Numbered from the stretch's first letter, positions 51,771 through 60,523 are shown. The stretch is 64,000 nucleotides of DNA from JACOMS01 sp964352785 (GCA_964352785.1 CAYGTI010000009.1:1-64000), one strand, 5' to 3'. Notes: a model not told the origin generated them from the letters alone. Program-made: numbers and translations.

Positions 51771-52685
51771 ATGATTAAGACTTACGCCCTCAAGCTAACT
51801 GCCGGAATTGCTTTTAGTTTATGTTTTGCGAACCTATCTTTTGCGCAAACGACCCGTGTTGGATTGCACTCATCTGCGGGCTCATGTTCAGGCTGTGATT
51901 TGTCCGGCAAGGATTTGCCGGGCATGATGCTGCGTGATGCTAATTTTTCAAAATCAATATTTAACCGCTCAAATTTATCAGGCGGCAAAATTCATAACAC
52001 GGACCTCTCAGAAACTTATTTTAGAAAAGCCTTTCTTGTGCGGGTTGAAGGCACCCGTGTGAATCTTTCTGAATCAGAGATGCAGGATGCCACGTTAGTT
52101 GAGGCCAATTTTACCGAATCGATTTTCGCTAAAGTTGACATGCAGCGGGCCGATTTGGCGATGGGAACGTTTAGAACGAGCATCTTTGATGATGCAGACC
52201 TGATCAATATCTCCGCGCCGAGCGCCGACTTTACCGGCTCCCGCTTTATGGGTGCCAGCTTTGATAACGCAAACCTTCAAGATGCTAATTTGAGCAATAC
52301 AGTTTTGAAAAATGTTAATTTCGGAAATGCGCGGTTACGCGGGGCATCGCTTGAAAAGGCGGATATTTCGGGCGCTGACTTTTCGAATGCGCTTGGATTA
52401 ATCCAAGCACAGCTAGATTTGGCGTGCGGCAATCCGGCGACGCTGCTGCCGTTAGGTTTCTCCGTACCATACTGCGCGGATGCGGCTGTAGAAATGGCAA
52501 AAGAAAGCCATAAACATAAGAAAAATATAGCCAAGTCTGATTTTGCAGCTAAGCGGCTTGATCGTGCTGTGGAAAATTTAGAGCATTTGATGACAAACGT
52601 ACCTGAAGCTACGCCTGAGATGCGGCGGAACCTTCAAAGTATTCACTCAGACCTTGTTTCGGCTCGCAGAGAGATTGAAAAGTAA
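51771..52685 (+). CDS. Secreted pentapeptide-repeat protein
   Basis: This 304-aa protein has an N-terminal signal peptide (cleavage probably after SFAQ, about residue 25), so it is likely periplasmic. Residues about 37-205 are tandem pentapeptides of the A(D/N)LXX type (for example DANFSKSIFNRSNLSGGKI and ANLQDANLSNTVLKNVNF), which fold into a right-handed quadrilateral beta-helix. The region closes with the common cap LIQAQLDLACGNPATLLP. The C-terminal 80 residues are polar and helical, probably coiled coil (RLDRAVENLEHLM). Cytoplasmic relatives can mimic DNA and protect gyrase, but a secreted one cannot easily do that, so the role is unknown. It is divergent from lexA. Confidence 0.88.
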   Translation: MIKTYALKLTAGIAFSLCFANLSFAQTTRVGLHSSAGSCSGCDLSGKDLPGMMLRDANFSKSIFNRSNLSGGKIHNTDLSETYFRKAFLVRVEGTRVNLSESEMQDATLVEANFTESIFAKVDMQRADLAMGTFRTSIFDDADLINISAPSADFTGSRFMGASFDNANLQDANLSNTVLKNVNFGNARLRGASLEKADISGADFSNALGLIQAQLDLACGNPATLLPLGFSVPYCADAAVEMAKESHKHKKNIAKSDFAAKRLDRAVENLEHLMTNVPEATPEMRRNLQSIHSDLVSARREIEK

Positions 52686-52694
52686 GCGCTAGGA

Positions 52695-53540
52695 TTAGGA
52701 TATAATCTTATCCATTCCAGTGTTTATCGCTCGCGCAATTGCAAAAAGTCCAAACATAATGACGGCTAATATCCAGATGTTTTTGGAGCCAATCTGGTCT
52801 GCATCTTCATAGACCGGGTTGTCTACTATGGGGGTCGGCGCGTCTTTTAAAACCGCTAAATCTTGTCGAAGCCAGTCAATCTGGTCTTGGACATAAAAAG
52901 GGCGCCCTTGGGGAGCATGCCATCCCATAGCGCTGAATATATAAAGGCTCACACGAGACGTCATTATGCGGGGGTTACGTTGTAAATTGCTCTTTGCCGG
53001 ATCATCATCAAAATAGCCAAATGCACCGAGCAAATAACTTCGAAACCCATCTTCAAAATCTATCATCTCATCAATGCTTTCTAGCCGAGGGTCATTGATC
53101 AAAGCTTTCCACCGGATGACATCCGAGCGTCCAAACGGATCACGCATCAAAATTTTAATGTCGTTTAGAACACCCCGGGCACCCTCGACCTGTACATTAG
53201 CGTCATTGTCCACATTGGTTGGAGTTTTCTCCAAGATTTCATTTTTCTTTTTATTGGCCCCGCGCTGAAGATCGCTAGGCTCCTTTGGTTTTACTGCTAT
53301 TATCGTAGAAGACTCTCTATCTTCATGGTCGCCGTCTTTGAGCCCGCTCTCCGGTTCTGATTTACGGGTTTTATAAGCCGCGTAATTTTGAGCCTGTTCT
53401 AGCGCTTGCCGAAGCTCCATGAAACCGCCGGGGTCATCGTCAGGGCGGGTGGCGCGAAGTTTTTTGGCATAGGCTTTCTTAATGGCTTTCATGTCCGTCG
53501 TCGCGGCTTTTAATCCCAATATGTCCCACATGGATGACAC
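52695..53540 (-). CDS. Membrane-anchored J-domain-like co-chaperone (DjlB/DjlC type)
   Basis: The first 50 residues form a J-like domain (MWDILGLKAATTDMKAIKKA, then AYAKKLRATRPDDDPGGFMEL). The canonical HPD is replaced by Arg32-Pro33-Asp34. The middle of the 281-aa protein is charged and partly disordered (about 60-110). A second helical region follows, and a single membrane helix lies near the C-terminus (NIWILAVIMFGLFAIARAI). E. coli DjlB and DjlC have this architecture and stimulate the Hsp70 HscC. Here the gene begins three bases after an HscC-type Hsp70 gene, so the pair is very probably functional. Clients are unknown. Confidence 0.82.
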   Translation of the reverse strand: MSSMWDILGLKAATTDMKAIKKAYAKKLRATRPDDDPGGFMELRQALEQAQNYAAYKTRKSEPESGLKDGDHEDRESSTIIAVKPKEPSDLQRGANKKKNEILEKTPTNVDNDANVQVEGARGVLNDIKILMRDPFGRSDVIRWKALINDPRLESIDEMIDFEDGFRSYLLGAFGYFDDDPAKSNLQRNPRIMTSRVSLYIFSAMGWHAPQGRPFYVQDQIDWLRQDLAVLKDAPTPIVDNPVYEDADQIGSKNIWILAVIMFGLFAIARAINTGMDKIIS

Positions 53541-53543
53541 AGC

Positions 53544-55244
53544 CTAAAAAACATCCCTGTCTTCAATGTCTTTAAGCCATTTTCCGATTTCCGCGCGGGT
53601 GATTTCAATGTCGGTTTCGTTCTGCCGGTCAAGCACGGTTTGGAATTCCGCCAATCGCCGTCCGATAAGCTGCCGAATATCGCCAAGCTGGTTTTCATAG
53701 GCGCGCTCAAGACGGGCGGTTAAGGCTGTGTTTTCAGCCTTGTCACGCGGGTGGACTTTGATGTTTTCAAGAGATTTGAAGCGCTTTTCAATGTCCTGGG
53801 CTGATAGGCTGCCGGGGTTTCCTTCAATAATCAGCTTGCGGCTTTGATCCGTTGAGACAATCGTGACCAGAACCTCCAAAATACCGGAGACATCATAGGT
53901 GAAACGAATATCAATTTCTTCTTGCTCAGACTTATTAACCGGGATCGGAATACTTAAATTTCCGAGCAGGACATTGTCGACCACGCGGGGCGACTCGCCT
54001 TGATAAATGGAGAGATTTATTTCCTTTTGGCCGGCTTGCAGCGCTGAATTTCGAACAACACGGCTGACCGGAATTACTGTATTGCGTTCAATGACAGGTT
54101 GAAAGTGTCCGCCTTCGTAAGACTCCGGCCCGATTTGAACGGCAACATTCGTTCCAAGTGTAAAGGGGCAAACATCTGTCATTACGACATCTTCGAGAGC
54201 GGCGTGGCGATCCACTAATCCGGCTTGTACGGCGGCGCCCAGCCCGACAACATGATCCGGGTCAAGATTATGTTCGGGAAAAAGTTTCAAAAGACGCGTC
54301 ACCATGGCGCGTATGACGGGCATGCGAGTTGCGCCGCCAACGAGCACAACGCGGTCAATGTTTTCTGCGCGAAGGCCCGCATCCATGATCGCGCGCGAAA
54401 TAGGCTGTCGCAGGCGTTTAACCAGTTTTTCGCAGATAGTGTCAAACTCTTCGCGCGTAATCGCTAAAACGCAAGGCCCGTCCGGGCCGCTAAAGTTCAC
54501 GCTGGCCTCGCGGGCCGATGATAGCTGGATTTTGGCTTTGTCGGCAAGATCACGAAGGAGCCCTTTGTGTGCCTCTTTCAGTTTCGATCCGGTCTTGCCA
54601 AGCTGTAGGGTAAAGTGCGCAACAATAGCGTCCGTAAAATCCTCCCCGCCGAGAAAAGCATCACCGGCGGAAGAACGGACTTCCATAATGCCGTCAAAAA
54701 TCTCCAAAATAGAGACGTCAAACGTTCCGCCGCCAAGGTCGACAACAAGAAAGGTATTCTCGTCCTCTTTTATATTCAAGCCGTAGGCGAGGGCGGCGGC
54801 TGTGGGCTCATTAATCAGCCGCTCGACCGTCAGGCCCGCCATTTTACCCGCCGCATATGTTGCCTTGCGTTGGATGTCGTTAAAATAGGCCGGAACAGAG
54901 ATGATCGCGCGGTCAACCGCTTCGCCTAGAAAACTTTCGGCGTCGGCCTTTAGGCTGCGCAGGACCATCGCAGAGAGCTCTTCGGCGCGGTACGTCTTGC
55001 GGCCCATGGCGAAATCGCGATGGGTTCCCATGTAACGCTTGAAACGGGCAAAAGTTTTGCTGGAGTGCGTGACCAACCTGTCTCTGGCGGCTTGGCCCAC
55101 AATGAGCTCGCCTTTGTCTGAGAGGCCGACAACGGAGGGTGTCAGTACACTCCCTAAAGCGTTTGGAATGAGGTGCGCGCCGTCATCAGTAAAGATGGAT
55201 ACGAGGGAATTTGTCGTACCAAGATCTATTCCAATAAGTGCCAT
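53544..55244 (-). CDS. hscC: Hsp70-family chaperone, HscC-like
   Basis: This is an Hsp70 of 566 aa, shorter than DnaK (about 640) because it lacks most of the C-terminal lid, as in E. coli HscC (556 aa). The ATPase domain has IGIDLGTTNSLVSIF at the N-terminus, INEPTAAALAYGL, VVDLGGGTFDVSIL and RVVLVGGATRMPVIR. The substrate domain begins near residue 380. The ATG at 55244 follows AGAGGGA on the reverse strand; an in-frame start at 55292 lies before that site. The J-like gene follows after three bases. HscC in E. coli is linked to sigma-70 inhibition and cadmium stress; here the role is inferred only by family. Confidence 0.9.
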   Translation of the reverse strand: MALIGIDLGTTNSLVSIFTDDGAHLIPNALGSVLTPSVVGLSDKGELIVGQAARDRLVTHSSKTFARFKRYMGTHRDFAMGRKTYRAEELSAMVLRSLKADAESFLGEAVDRAIISVPAYFNDIQRKATYAAGKMAGLTVERLINEPTAAALAYGLNIKEDENTFLVVDLGGGTFDVSILEIFDGIMEVRSSAGDAFLGGEDFTDAIVAHFTLQLGKTGSKLKEAHKGLLRDLADKAKIQLSSAREASVNFSGPDGPCVLAITREEFDTICEKLVKRLRQPISRAIMDAGLRAENIDRVVLVGGATRMPVIRAMVTRLLKLFPEHNLDPDHVVGLGAAVQAGLVDRHAALEDVVMTDVCPFTLGTNVAVQIGPESYEGGHFQPVIERNTVIPVSRVVRNSALQAGQKEINLSIYQGESPRVVDNVLLGNLSIPIPVNKSEQEEIDIRFTYDVSGILEVLVTIVSTDQSRKLIIEGNPGSLSAQDIEKRFKSLENIKVHPRDKAENTALTARLERAYENQLGDIRQLIGRRLAEFQTVLDRQNETDIEITRAEIGKWLKDIEDRDVF

Positions 55245-55265
55245 GCATCCCTCTTTTTTACCGGA

Positions 55266-55292
55266 GGTATAGCGTAAAAGCGTTAATTTCAA
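55266..55292 (-). promoter_or_regulatory. Candidate promoter of hscC
   Basis: On the reverse strand TTGAAA (55292-55287) and TATACC (55271-55266) are 15 bp apart, about 22 bp upstream of the hscC ATG. CGCTATACC resembles the alphaproteobacterial -10 GCTANAWC. A separate promoter would explain the 84-bp gap from the upstream YciI gene. Confidence 0.38.
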
Positions 55293-55328
55293 ATTGTAAT
55301 TAGAGGTGACGGGTAAATTTCAGCACAG

Positions 55329-55703
55329 CTACTTAGGGGGGTTTTCTAAAAGTGCTTCGCGGTCCCAAATCACGCCGCCCATCCACTCTCCGCAGGCCGG
55401 GATAACCATGTGCATGGTCACAGAGGCATACATGCCGCTCTGAATATAAGGATCGCCCTGCATCGTCGCGTGAGCGGCAGCTTCATCTTTGGCGGCGATC
55501 AAAAAGAAACTTCCGACGATGTCTCCATCAGCCTCTTTGCGCATAGGTCCAGCGACCCGATAACTGTCATTATTTTCCTCAATGTGGATTAAATGACCTT
55601 CCAGATGTTTAAGGCGCAACGGAGCTGTCTCAGGCCCGTCCATACAGGTGAACATGAATGTGGGTGTATTGAGTTTTTCGACTCGTTTTGCAAGTTTTGT
55701 CAT
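55329..55703 (-). CDS. YciI-like protein
   Basis: This 124-aa protein has the dimeric alpha/beta-barrel YciI pattern: an N-terminal strand MFTCMDGPETAPLRLKHLEGHL with the conserved His, then RVAGPMRKEADGDIVGSFFLI and DPYIQSGMYASVTMHMV. YciI proteins are small putative enzymes; some relatives act in dehalogenation or lactone chemistry, but this one has no assigned reaction. An alternative start is Met17. It is upstream of hscC on the same strand and divergent from coaD. Confidence 0.82.
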   Translation of the reverse strand: MTKLAKRVEKLNTPTFMFTCMDGPETAPLRLKHLEGHLIHIEENNDSYRVAGPMRKEADGDIVGSFFLIAAKDEAAAHATMQGDPYIQSGMYASVTMHMVIPACGEWMGGVIWDREALLENPPK

Positions 55704-55808
55704 TCATACAAATTACCAGATACACGGTAAACCTAGCTGACATAAATCAATATATATTATGTGCGAGTTCTGACTGGATTATCAATATTGGGCCGTTATA
55801 AGACAGCT

Positions 55809-56300
55809 ATGACTCAACGCGTTGCCCTATACCCTGGAACTTTTGACCCAATGACCCTCGGGCATATTGACATAATGAAGCGGGCCAGCAAACTTTGCGA
55901 CAAACTCATCGTCGCCGTAGCGATCAATCGCGATAAAAACCCTCTCTTTGTTCTCGATGAAAGAGTGGAGATGGTCGAACACGCCATCACGCCGTTTCGC
56001 GATTATATTGATGTCGAGGTGCGCCCGTTTGAAGGTTTACTGATACATTTTGTTGAAAGCGTAGGGGCCTCTATGATAGTGAGGGGGCTGCGCGCCGTGT
56101 CTGATTTTGAGTATGAATTTCAGATGGCCGGTATGAATGATAGACTAAACCCGGATATTGAAACTGTATTCTTGATGGCTGATCCGCAATACCAAACAAT
56201 CGCATCACGTCTTGTAAAAGAGATCGCGCGCCTCGGCGGCGATGTCTCACAGTTCGTGACACCCGAAGTCGAACTTCGATTAAAGGATAAATATACATGA
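55809..56300 (+). CDS. coaD: Pantetheine-phosphate adenylyltransferase
   Basis: CoaD (163 aa) makes dephospho-CoA from 4'-phosphopantetheine and ATP, the fourth step of CoA synthesis. The nucleotidyltransferase motif is ALYPGTFDPMTLGHIDI (T/HxGH). IVRGLRAVSDFEYEFQMA and the C-terminal TIASRLVKEIARLGGD are family marks. I use ATG 55809; an in-frame ATG at 55761 adds 16 residues not seen in the family. The stop overlaps the next gene by four bases. The group coaD-ppi-ppi-queA-tgt is conserved in alphaproteobacteria. Confidence 0.96.
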   Translation: MTQRVALYPGTFDPMTLGHIDIMKRASKLCDKLIVAVAINRDKNPLFVLDERVEMVEHAITPFRDYIDVEVRPFEGLLIHFVESVGASMIVRGLRAVSDFEYEFQMAGMNDRLNPDIETVFLMADPQYQTIASRLVKEIARLGGDVSQFVTPEVELRLKDKYT

Positions 56301-57244
56301 TACCTAGATTTTCTTTTGCGCTCCTGACTTCAGCCGCGCTTTTCAGTTCTGCCTGCGCGGCTGAAACGCCGAACACGGTGGCCCAAGACCTTGCGCCTGT
56401 GGTTGAAACCATACCGGCTATGACCAGCAGTGAGGGTTTTTCAGCGCCTGATAATGCGTGGCGAGACGTTGATCAGGAAGACGCGCTCTATATAGACACC
56501 ACTCATGGCCGGATTGTCGTTGAACTTTTCCCTGAAATCTCTCCGGGCCATGTCGAGCGTATCAAGACCCTCACGCGCCAAAACTTCTATGATTACATTA
56601 CCTTTCACCGGGTTATTGAAGGGTTTATGAACCAAACGGGCGACCCTAAGGGTGACGGCACGGGCGATTCCGATTTACCTGACCTTGAGGGTGAGTTCAC
56701 ATTTCGCCGGGCTCCCGATATGGGCGTAACGCTCGTGGGTACGCGGCCGCTCGAGCAAGGAAATGCCAGCGGCGGCGAAGTCGGTGTTGGATTTTATAAA
56801 GGGCTGCCCGTTGCGACGCAGCCTTCTGCGCAAGCTATATTGACCAAAGACGGCAAGGTTTTGGCGTTTGGATTACACTGCAAAGGCGTCACATCTATGG
56901 CGCGTAGCAGCAATCCAAATAGTGCGAACAGCCAGTTTTTCTTGATGCGCGGCAAAGCTGAACATCTTGATGCCGGTTACTCTATTTGGGGCAATACGGT
57001 TATGGGCCGCGACGTTCTCACAAAAATCAAGGTCGGCGCTGCTGACGACGAGGGCGGTTTTATACCCGACAAAATGGACAAAGTTCGTATGGGAAGTGAC
57101 CTTCCCGAGGATGAAAGGCTTGCTGTTCAAGTGCTTGATACGGAAAGTCCCGCATTTAAGAACTACCTCAAAACATATAAAAAAGATGACGGAACCTATC
57201 CCGATATTTGCGATATCGAAGTTCCGACCCGCCTCAAACCCTAA
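56297..57244 (+). CDS. Exported peptidyl-prolyl cis-trans isomerase (cyclophilin)
   Basis: This 315-aa cyclophilin has an N-terminal signal peptide (LLTSAALFSSACAAE). Cleavage after ACA is likely, and the cysteine does not sit in a good lipobox, so it is probably soluble in the periplasm. The cyclophilin domain covers about 65-285 with the catalytic arginine in FHRVIEGFMNQTGD, then SMARSSNPNSANSQFFLM. A long insert (about 130-185) enlarges the domain. It is followed after 10 bp by a short cytoplasmic cyclophilin, so the cell has an exported and an internal form from one operon. Confidence 0.92.
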   Translation: MIPRFSFALLTSAALFSSACAAETPNTVAQDLAPVVETIPAMTSSEGFSAPDNAWRDVDQEDALYIDTTHGRIVVELFPEISPGHVERIKTLTRQNFYDYITFHRVIEGFMNQTGDPKGDGTGDSDLPDLEGEFTFRRAPDMGVTLVGTRPLEQGNASGGEVGVGFYKGLPVATQPSAQAILTKDGKVLAFGLHCKGVTSMARSSNPNSANSQFFLMRGKAEHLDAGYSIWGNTVMGRDVLTKIKVGAADDEGGFIPDKMDKVRMGSDLPEDERLAVQVLDTESPAFKNYLKTYKKDDGTYPDICDIEVPTRLKP

Positions 57245-57254
57245 GGATTTTAAA

Positions 57255-57713
57255 ATGGCAGATAAACTTATCATTTCAGTCGACTCTAACTCTGGCGAAA
57301 CCGGAAATGTGGTCATTAAACTACGGCCTGATTTAGCCCCTAAGCATGTAGAGCAAATCACACGTTTGGCTACCGAGGGCTTCTATGACGGATTGACATT
57401 TCACCGCGTAATTGACGGGTTTATGGCGCAGGGTGGCTGCCCTGACGGGACGGGCATGGGCGGCGCTGATGATAATATTCCGGCTGAGTTTTCCCGCGAA
57501 CCGCATGCGCGCGGTGTTTGCTCTATGGCGCGTTCATCTAACCCCAATTCCGCGAGCAGCCAGTTCTTTATTTGCCTCGACGATGCGAGCTTCCTTGATG
57601 GTCAATATACCGTTTGGGGTGAAGTCGAGAGTGGCATGGATCTTGTTGATGCATTGCCCAAGGGTGAGCCGCCGCGCTATCCCGGTAAAATTGTCAAAAT
57701 GACGGCGCATTAG
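57255..57713 (+). CDS. ppiB: Peptidyl-prolyl cis-trans isomerase B (cyclophilin)
   Basis: This 152-aa cyclophilin has no signal peptide, so it acts in the cytoplasm. Catalytic and binding residues are visible in LTFHRVIDGFMAQGGCPDGTG, RGVCSMARSSNPNSASSQFF and the Trp-containing YTVWGEV. The ATG at 57255 has AAGGA upstream; longer in-frame starts overlap the preceding cyclophilin gene and are rejected. A strong hairpin separates it from queA. Confidence 0.96.
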   Translation: MADKLIISVDSNSGETGNVVIKLRPDLAPKHVEQITRLATEGFYDGLTFHRVIDGFMAQGGCPDGTGMGGADDNIPAEFSREPHARGVCSMARSSNPNSASSQFFICLDDASFLDGQYTVWGEVESGMDLVDALPKGEPPRYPGKIVKMTAH

Positions 57714-57718
57714 CTGTT

Positions 57719-57755
57719 TTTACTAAGGCCGCAAATGTTTGACGGCCTTAGTAAA
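57719..57755 (+). terminator. Strong hairpin between ppiB and queA
   Basis: TTTACTAAGGCCG (57719-57731) and CGGCCTTAGTAAA (57743-57755) form a perfect 13-bp stem with an 11-nt loop, six bases after the ppiB stop. There is no clean T-run after it on the forward strand. On the reverse strand the stem is followed by AACAGC, so it is not a reverse terminator either. It may end transcription weakly or protect the upstream mRNA. Confidence 0.6.
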
Positions 57756-57778
57756 CTTAAACTCTCGAGAGCCGTATC

Positions 57779-58837
57779 ATGAAGCTCGATGCTTTCGATT
57801 TTGAACTCCCCGAGGCGTCCATTGCCCTGCGTCCGGCAAGCCCTCGTGACTCCGCGCGCATGCTGCAAGTCTCCAGCAGTGGTCAACTAAGTGATCATAC
57901 CGTCTCCAATTTACCTAACATGCTGCGATGCGGCGACGTGCTTGTCCTCAATGATACACGGGTTCTGCGCGCGGCGTTGACGGCCATGCGGCCTGCACGC
58001 GAGCATGGCGGCGGCGGCGGCGTCGCGGTTACGCTTAATCTTCACAAACAGATATCTGATAATGAGTGGCGCGCTTTTGCCCGCCCGGCGAAGCGGTTAC
58101 AGGTTGGGGATACGCTCATGCTGGCTGACGGGTTCTCGGCGCAGGTTTTAGACAAGCAAGACGGCGGCGATGTTGCCCTTCGTTTTAACCTTTCGGGGCA
58201 GGCGCTCAGTAGCGCCGTTGAGAATACAGGATCGCCGCCGCTTCCGCCTTATATTGCCAGAAAACGCGCACCGGATGCGCAGGATATTGACGATTATCAG
58301 ACGATTTATGCGCAAGACGCTGGCTCTGTCGCCGCGCCGACCGCAGGTTTGCATTTTACCGAGGGTTTATTCGCGTCGCTCAAAAATAAAGGCGTTCAAA
58401 TTGAACGTATCACGCTTCATGTCGGGGCGGGAACATTTTTGCCTGTTAAATCTGAAGATATATCAGATCATGAGATGCACAGTGAGTGGTTCACAATTGA
58501 TAGGGATACAGCCGCGCGCTTAAATACAGCAAAAGATGAGGGCCGCCGCATTATAACTGTCGGAACCACGGCTTTGAGAGCTCTTGAAAGTGCTGCCAGC
58601 GGGGGACGCGTCGCGGCAGTGTCGAAGGAGACAGATATATTTATCACGCCGGGGTCGACATTCCATATTATCGACGGCCTGATGACGAACTTTCATTTGC
58701 CAAAATCCACGCTCTTTATGCTTGTTAGCGCGTTGGCGGGTTTGGGTGTTATGCAGTCGGCCTATGCTCATGCGATCAAAACCGGATACAGATTTTATTC
58801 CTATGGCGATTCAAGCCTGATTTGGAAGGCCGAATAA
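57779..58837 (+). CDS. queA: S-adenosylmethionine:tRNA ribosyltransferase-isomerase
   Basis: QueA (352 aa) transfers the ribosyl part of SAM to preQ1 in tRNA to give epoxyqueuosine. Motifs are FDFELPEASIALRPASPRDSARML at the N-terminus, LVLNDTRVLRA, APTAGLHFTE, LHVGAGTFLPV and the C-terminal YRFYSYGDSSLI. GAGAGCC precedes the ATG. It shares one base with the next gene, tgt, which does the preceding step in the same pathway. Confidence 0.97.
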   Translation: MKLDAFDFELPEASIALRPASPRDSARMLQVSSSGQLSDHTVSNLPNMLRCGDVLVLNDTRVLRAALTAMRPAREHGGGGGVAVTLNLHKQISDNEWRAFARPAKRLQVGDTLMLADGFSAQVLDKQDGGDVALRFNLSGQALSSAVENTGSPPLPPYIARKRAPDAQDIDDYQTIYAQDAGSVAAPTAGLHFTEGLFASLKNKGVQIERITLHVGAGTFLPVKSEDISDHEMHSEWFTIDRDTAARLNTAKDEGRRIITVGTTALRALESAASGGRVAAVSKETDIFITPGSTFHIIDGLMTNFHLPKSTLFMLVSALAGLGVMQSAYAHAIKTGYRFYSYGDSSLIWKAE

Positions 58838-59961
58838 TGGCTATATTCCCCTTTAATATTTCAGCGGCTGAAGGCCGCGCTCGCACAGGCGTCTTGCGCA
58901 CACCGCGCGGTGATATCCGCACGCCGGCTTTTATGCCCGTCGGTACGGCAGGGACGGTGAAAGGCGTCTATATGGATCAAGTCAAATCGGCGGGGTCCGA
59001 CATTATTTTGGGCAATACTTACCACCTTATGCTGCGTCCGGGGGCCGAGCGGGTCAAAAAACTTGGTGGATTACATAAATTTGGCGGATGGAGCGGGCCT
59101 ATCCTCACCGATTCGGGCGGATTTCAAGTCTGGTCCTTGTCAAAGCTGCGCAAAATGAGCGAGGAGGGGGTGACCTTCCAAAGCCATATTGATGGATCAA
59201 AACACGTATTAACGCCTGAGCGGTCTATCGAAATACAAGCCGATTTGCTCGGCGCTGATATTTCAATGCAATTTGATGAATGCACGGAGTTTCCATCCCC
59301 GCATGACGCCGCTGCTAAATCAATGGAGCTTTCACTGCGTTGGGGGCGACGCTCTCTCGAAGCGTTTGGTGAGCGCAAGAATCAAACACTTTTTGCGATT
59401 GTGCAGGGCTCCACCTTCCCTGATTTGCGCGGAAAAAGCGCCGAAGCGAGTGTCTCTGAGACGGCGTCCGGCGGATATGGCGGATTTGCTATTGGCGGCC
59501 TCGCCGTAGGAGAAGGGCATGAGGCCATGTGCGAAACGCTTGATTTTACAACGCCTCTTCTACCCGAATCTCGACCGCGTTACCTCATGGGCGTCGGTAA
59601 ACCCATCGACATTGTAGAGGCTGTTTACCGCGGCGTGGATATGTTTGACTGCGTGATTCCAACAAGATCAGGGCGTCATGGGCAGGTTTGGGCGGATACT
59701 GGCCCTTATAATATAAAGAATGCCCGGTTTGCGCAGGATGCTGCGCCTCTTAATGAAAGTATTGCGTGTCCGGCGTCTCAAGATTACTCTCGGGCCTATG
59801 TGCATCACCTGATTAGGTCAGGTGAGTTACTGGGCTCGATGATTCTGAGTTGGCACAATATTGCCTATTTTCAGGATCTGATGTGCCGAATCCGTCAAGC
59901 TATCGCAAATGGCGAGTTTGAGAGCTTTGTGAAGACCTTTCGGAGTGGTCTTAGCGGATAG
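58837..59961 (+). CDS. tgt: Queuine tRNA-ribosyltransferase (TGT) with altered zinc site
   Basis: TGT (374 aa) swaps guanine 34 for preQ1 in tRNAs with GUN anticodons. The fold and catalytic parts are normal: TPAFMPVGTAGTVKGV, LTDSGGFQVWSL with the base Asp, GGLAVGE, and the nucleophile Asp271 in MFDCVIPTRSGRHG. The zinc site is not. Family members have Cys-x-Cys-xx-Cys and a His 26 residues after the last Cys. Here the positions read Ile309, Cys311, Ser314 and His340, so two of three cysteines are lost. SRAYVHHL after it is conserved, so the alignment is firm. The start overlaps the queA stop. Its 3' end overlaps a reverse-strand gene by 11 bp. Confidence 0.95.
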   Translation: MAIFPFNISAAEGRARTGVLRTPRGDIRTPAFMPVGTAGTVKGVYMDQVKSAGSDIILGNTYHLMLRPGAERVKKLGGLHKFGGWSGPILTDSGGFQVWSLSKLRKMSEEGVTFQSHIDGSKHVLTPERSIEIQADLLGADISMQFDECTEFPSPHDAAAKSMELSLRWGRRSLEAFGERKNQTLFAIVQGSTFPDLRGKSAEASVSETASGGYGGFAIGGLAVGEGHEAMCETLDFTTPLLPESRPRYLMGVGKPIDIVEAVYRGVDMFDCVIPTRSGRHGQVWADTGPYNIKNARFAQDAAPLNESIACPASQDYSRAYVHHLIRSGELLGSMILSWHNIAYFQDLMCRIRQAIANGEFESFVKTFRSGLSG

Positions 59962-60523
59962 GGTTTTGTTTGGCATGAAAGCCGGGACACCGCTTGGCCG
60001 CGCCAACGCCTATAAGAAATCCGAGCCTTTGCCGTCCGCGCCGGTCGGCGGAAATGCCTTGTTTCTCTCGTCTTGTTGCGCCTGAAGCATATCTTATGAT
60101 CCCGCGGTAAGGGACAATAGATGTTGCTGCTGCGGTAACCAAGTCATGAGCCGCTTCTCCTGTATAGCCCGCACGTGTGTCGTGATCAAAATCCGGCCCG
60201 TTGAGGTCTTTGTGATTGATCTGCAAGGCTTGCTGGAGGTCGCTCATTTCCTTTTTGATGGACGCGCAGTTTGTGATCGTATCTGTACCATATGGGTTTT
60301 GCAGCAGTTTAAGTTGGCGTGGGACTTTACTCACACCAATGTTCAAATCCCGAATCGGTGTGGTTGCGGCATGGGGCAGGTAACGCACGGTCTCTCCATA
60401 GTCACCGTTTGGCATTGTAACGGGGTTGGGAATGTCGTTAATACTCGCGCATCCTGCAATACCAAAAACGGACACTGAAAGAGCCAGAGTGAGTGCTTTT
60501 TTTGTAATCGAAAAAATAGCCAC
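59951..60523 (-). CDS. Putative lipoprotein, conserved hypothetical
   Basis: This 190-aa protein has a lipoprotein signal peptide: a basic start, a hydrophobic stretch and the lipobox IAGC (Cys about residue 25), followed by Ala, so it probably goes to the outer membrane. The body has no enzyme motif. Residues about 125-180 (ATSIVPYRGIIRYASGATRREK, then RRGRQRLGFLIGVGAAKRC) are Arg-rich and resemble the end of alphaproteobacterial lipoproteins of unknown function. It stands alone on the reverse strand, its 3' end overlapping tgt by 11 bp. Confidence 0.78.
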   Translation of the reverse strand: MAIFSITKKALTLALSVSVFGIAGCASINDIPNPVTMPNGDYGETVRYLPHAATTPIRDLNIGVSKVPRQLKLLQNPYGTDTITNCASIKKEMSDLQQALQINHKDLNGPDFDHDTRAGYTGEAAHDLVTAAATSIVPYRGIIRYASGATRREKQGISADRRGRQRLGFLIGVGAAKRCPGFHAKQNPIR

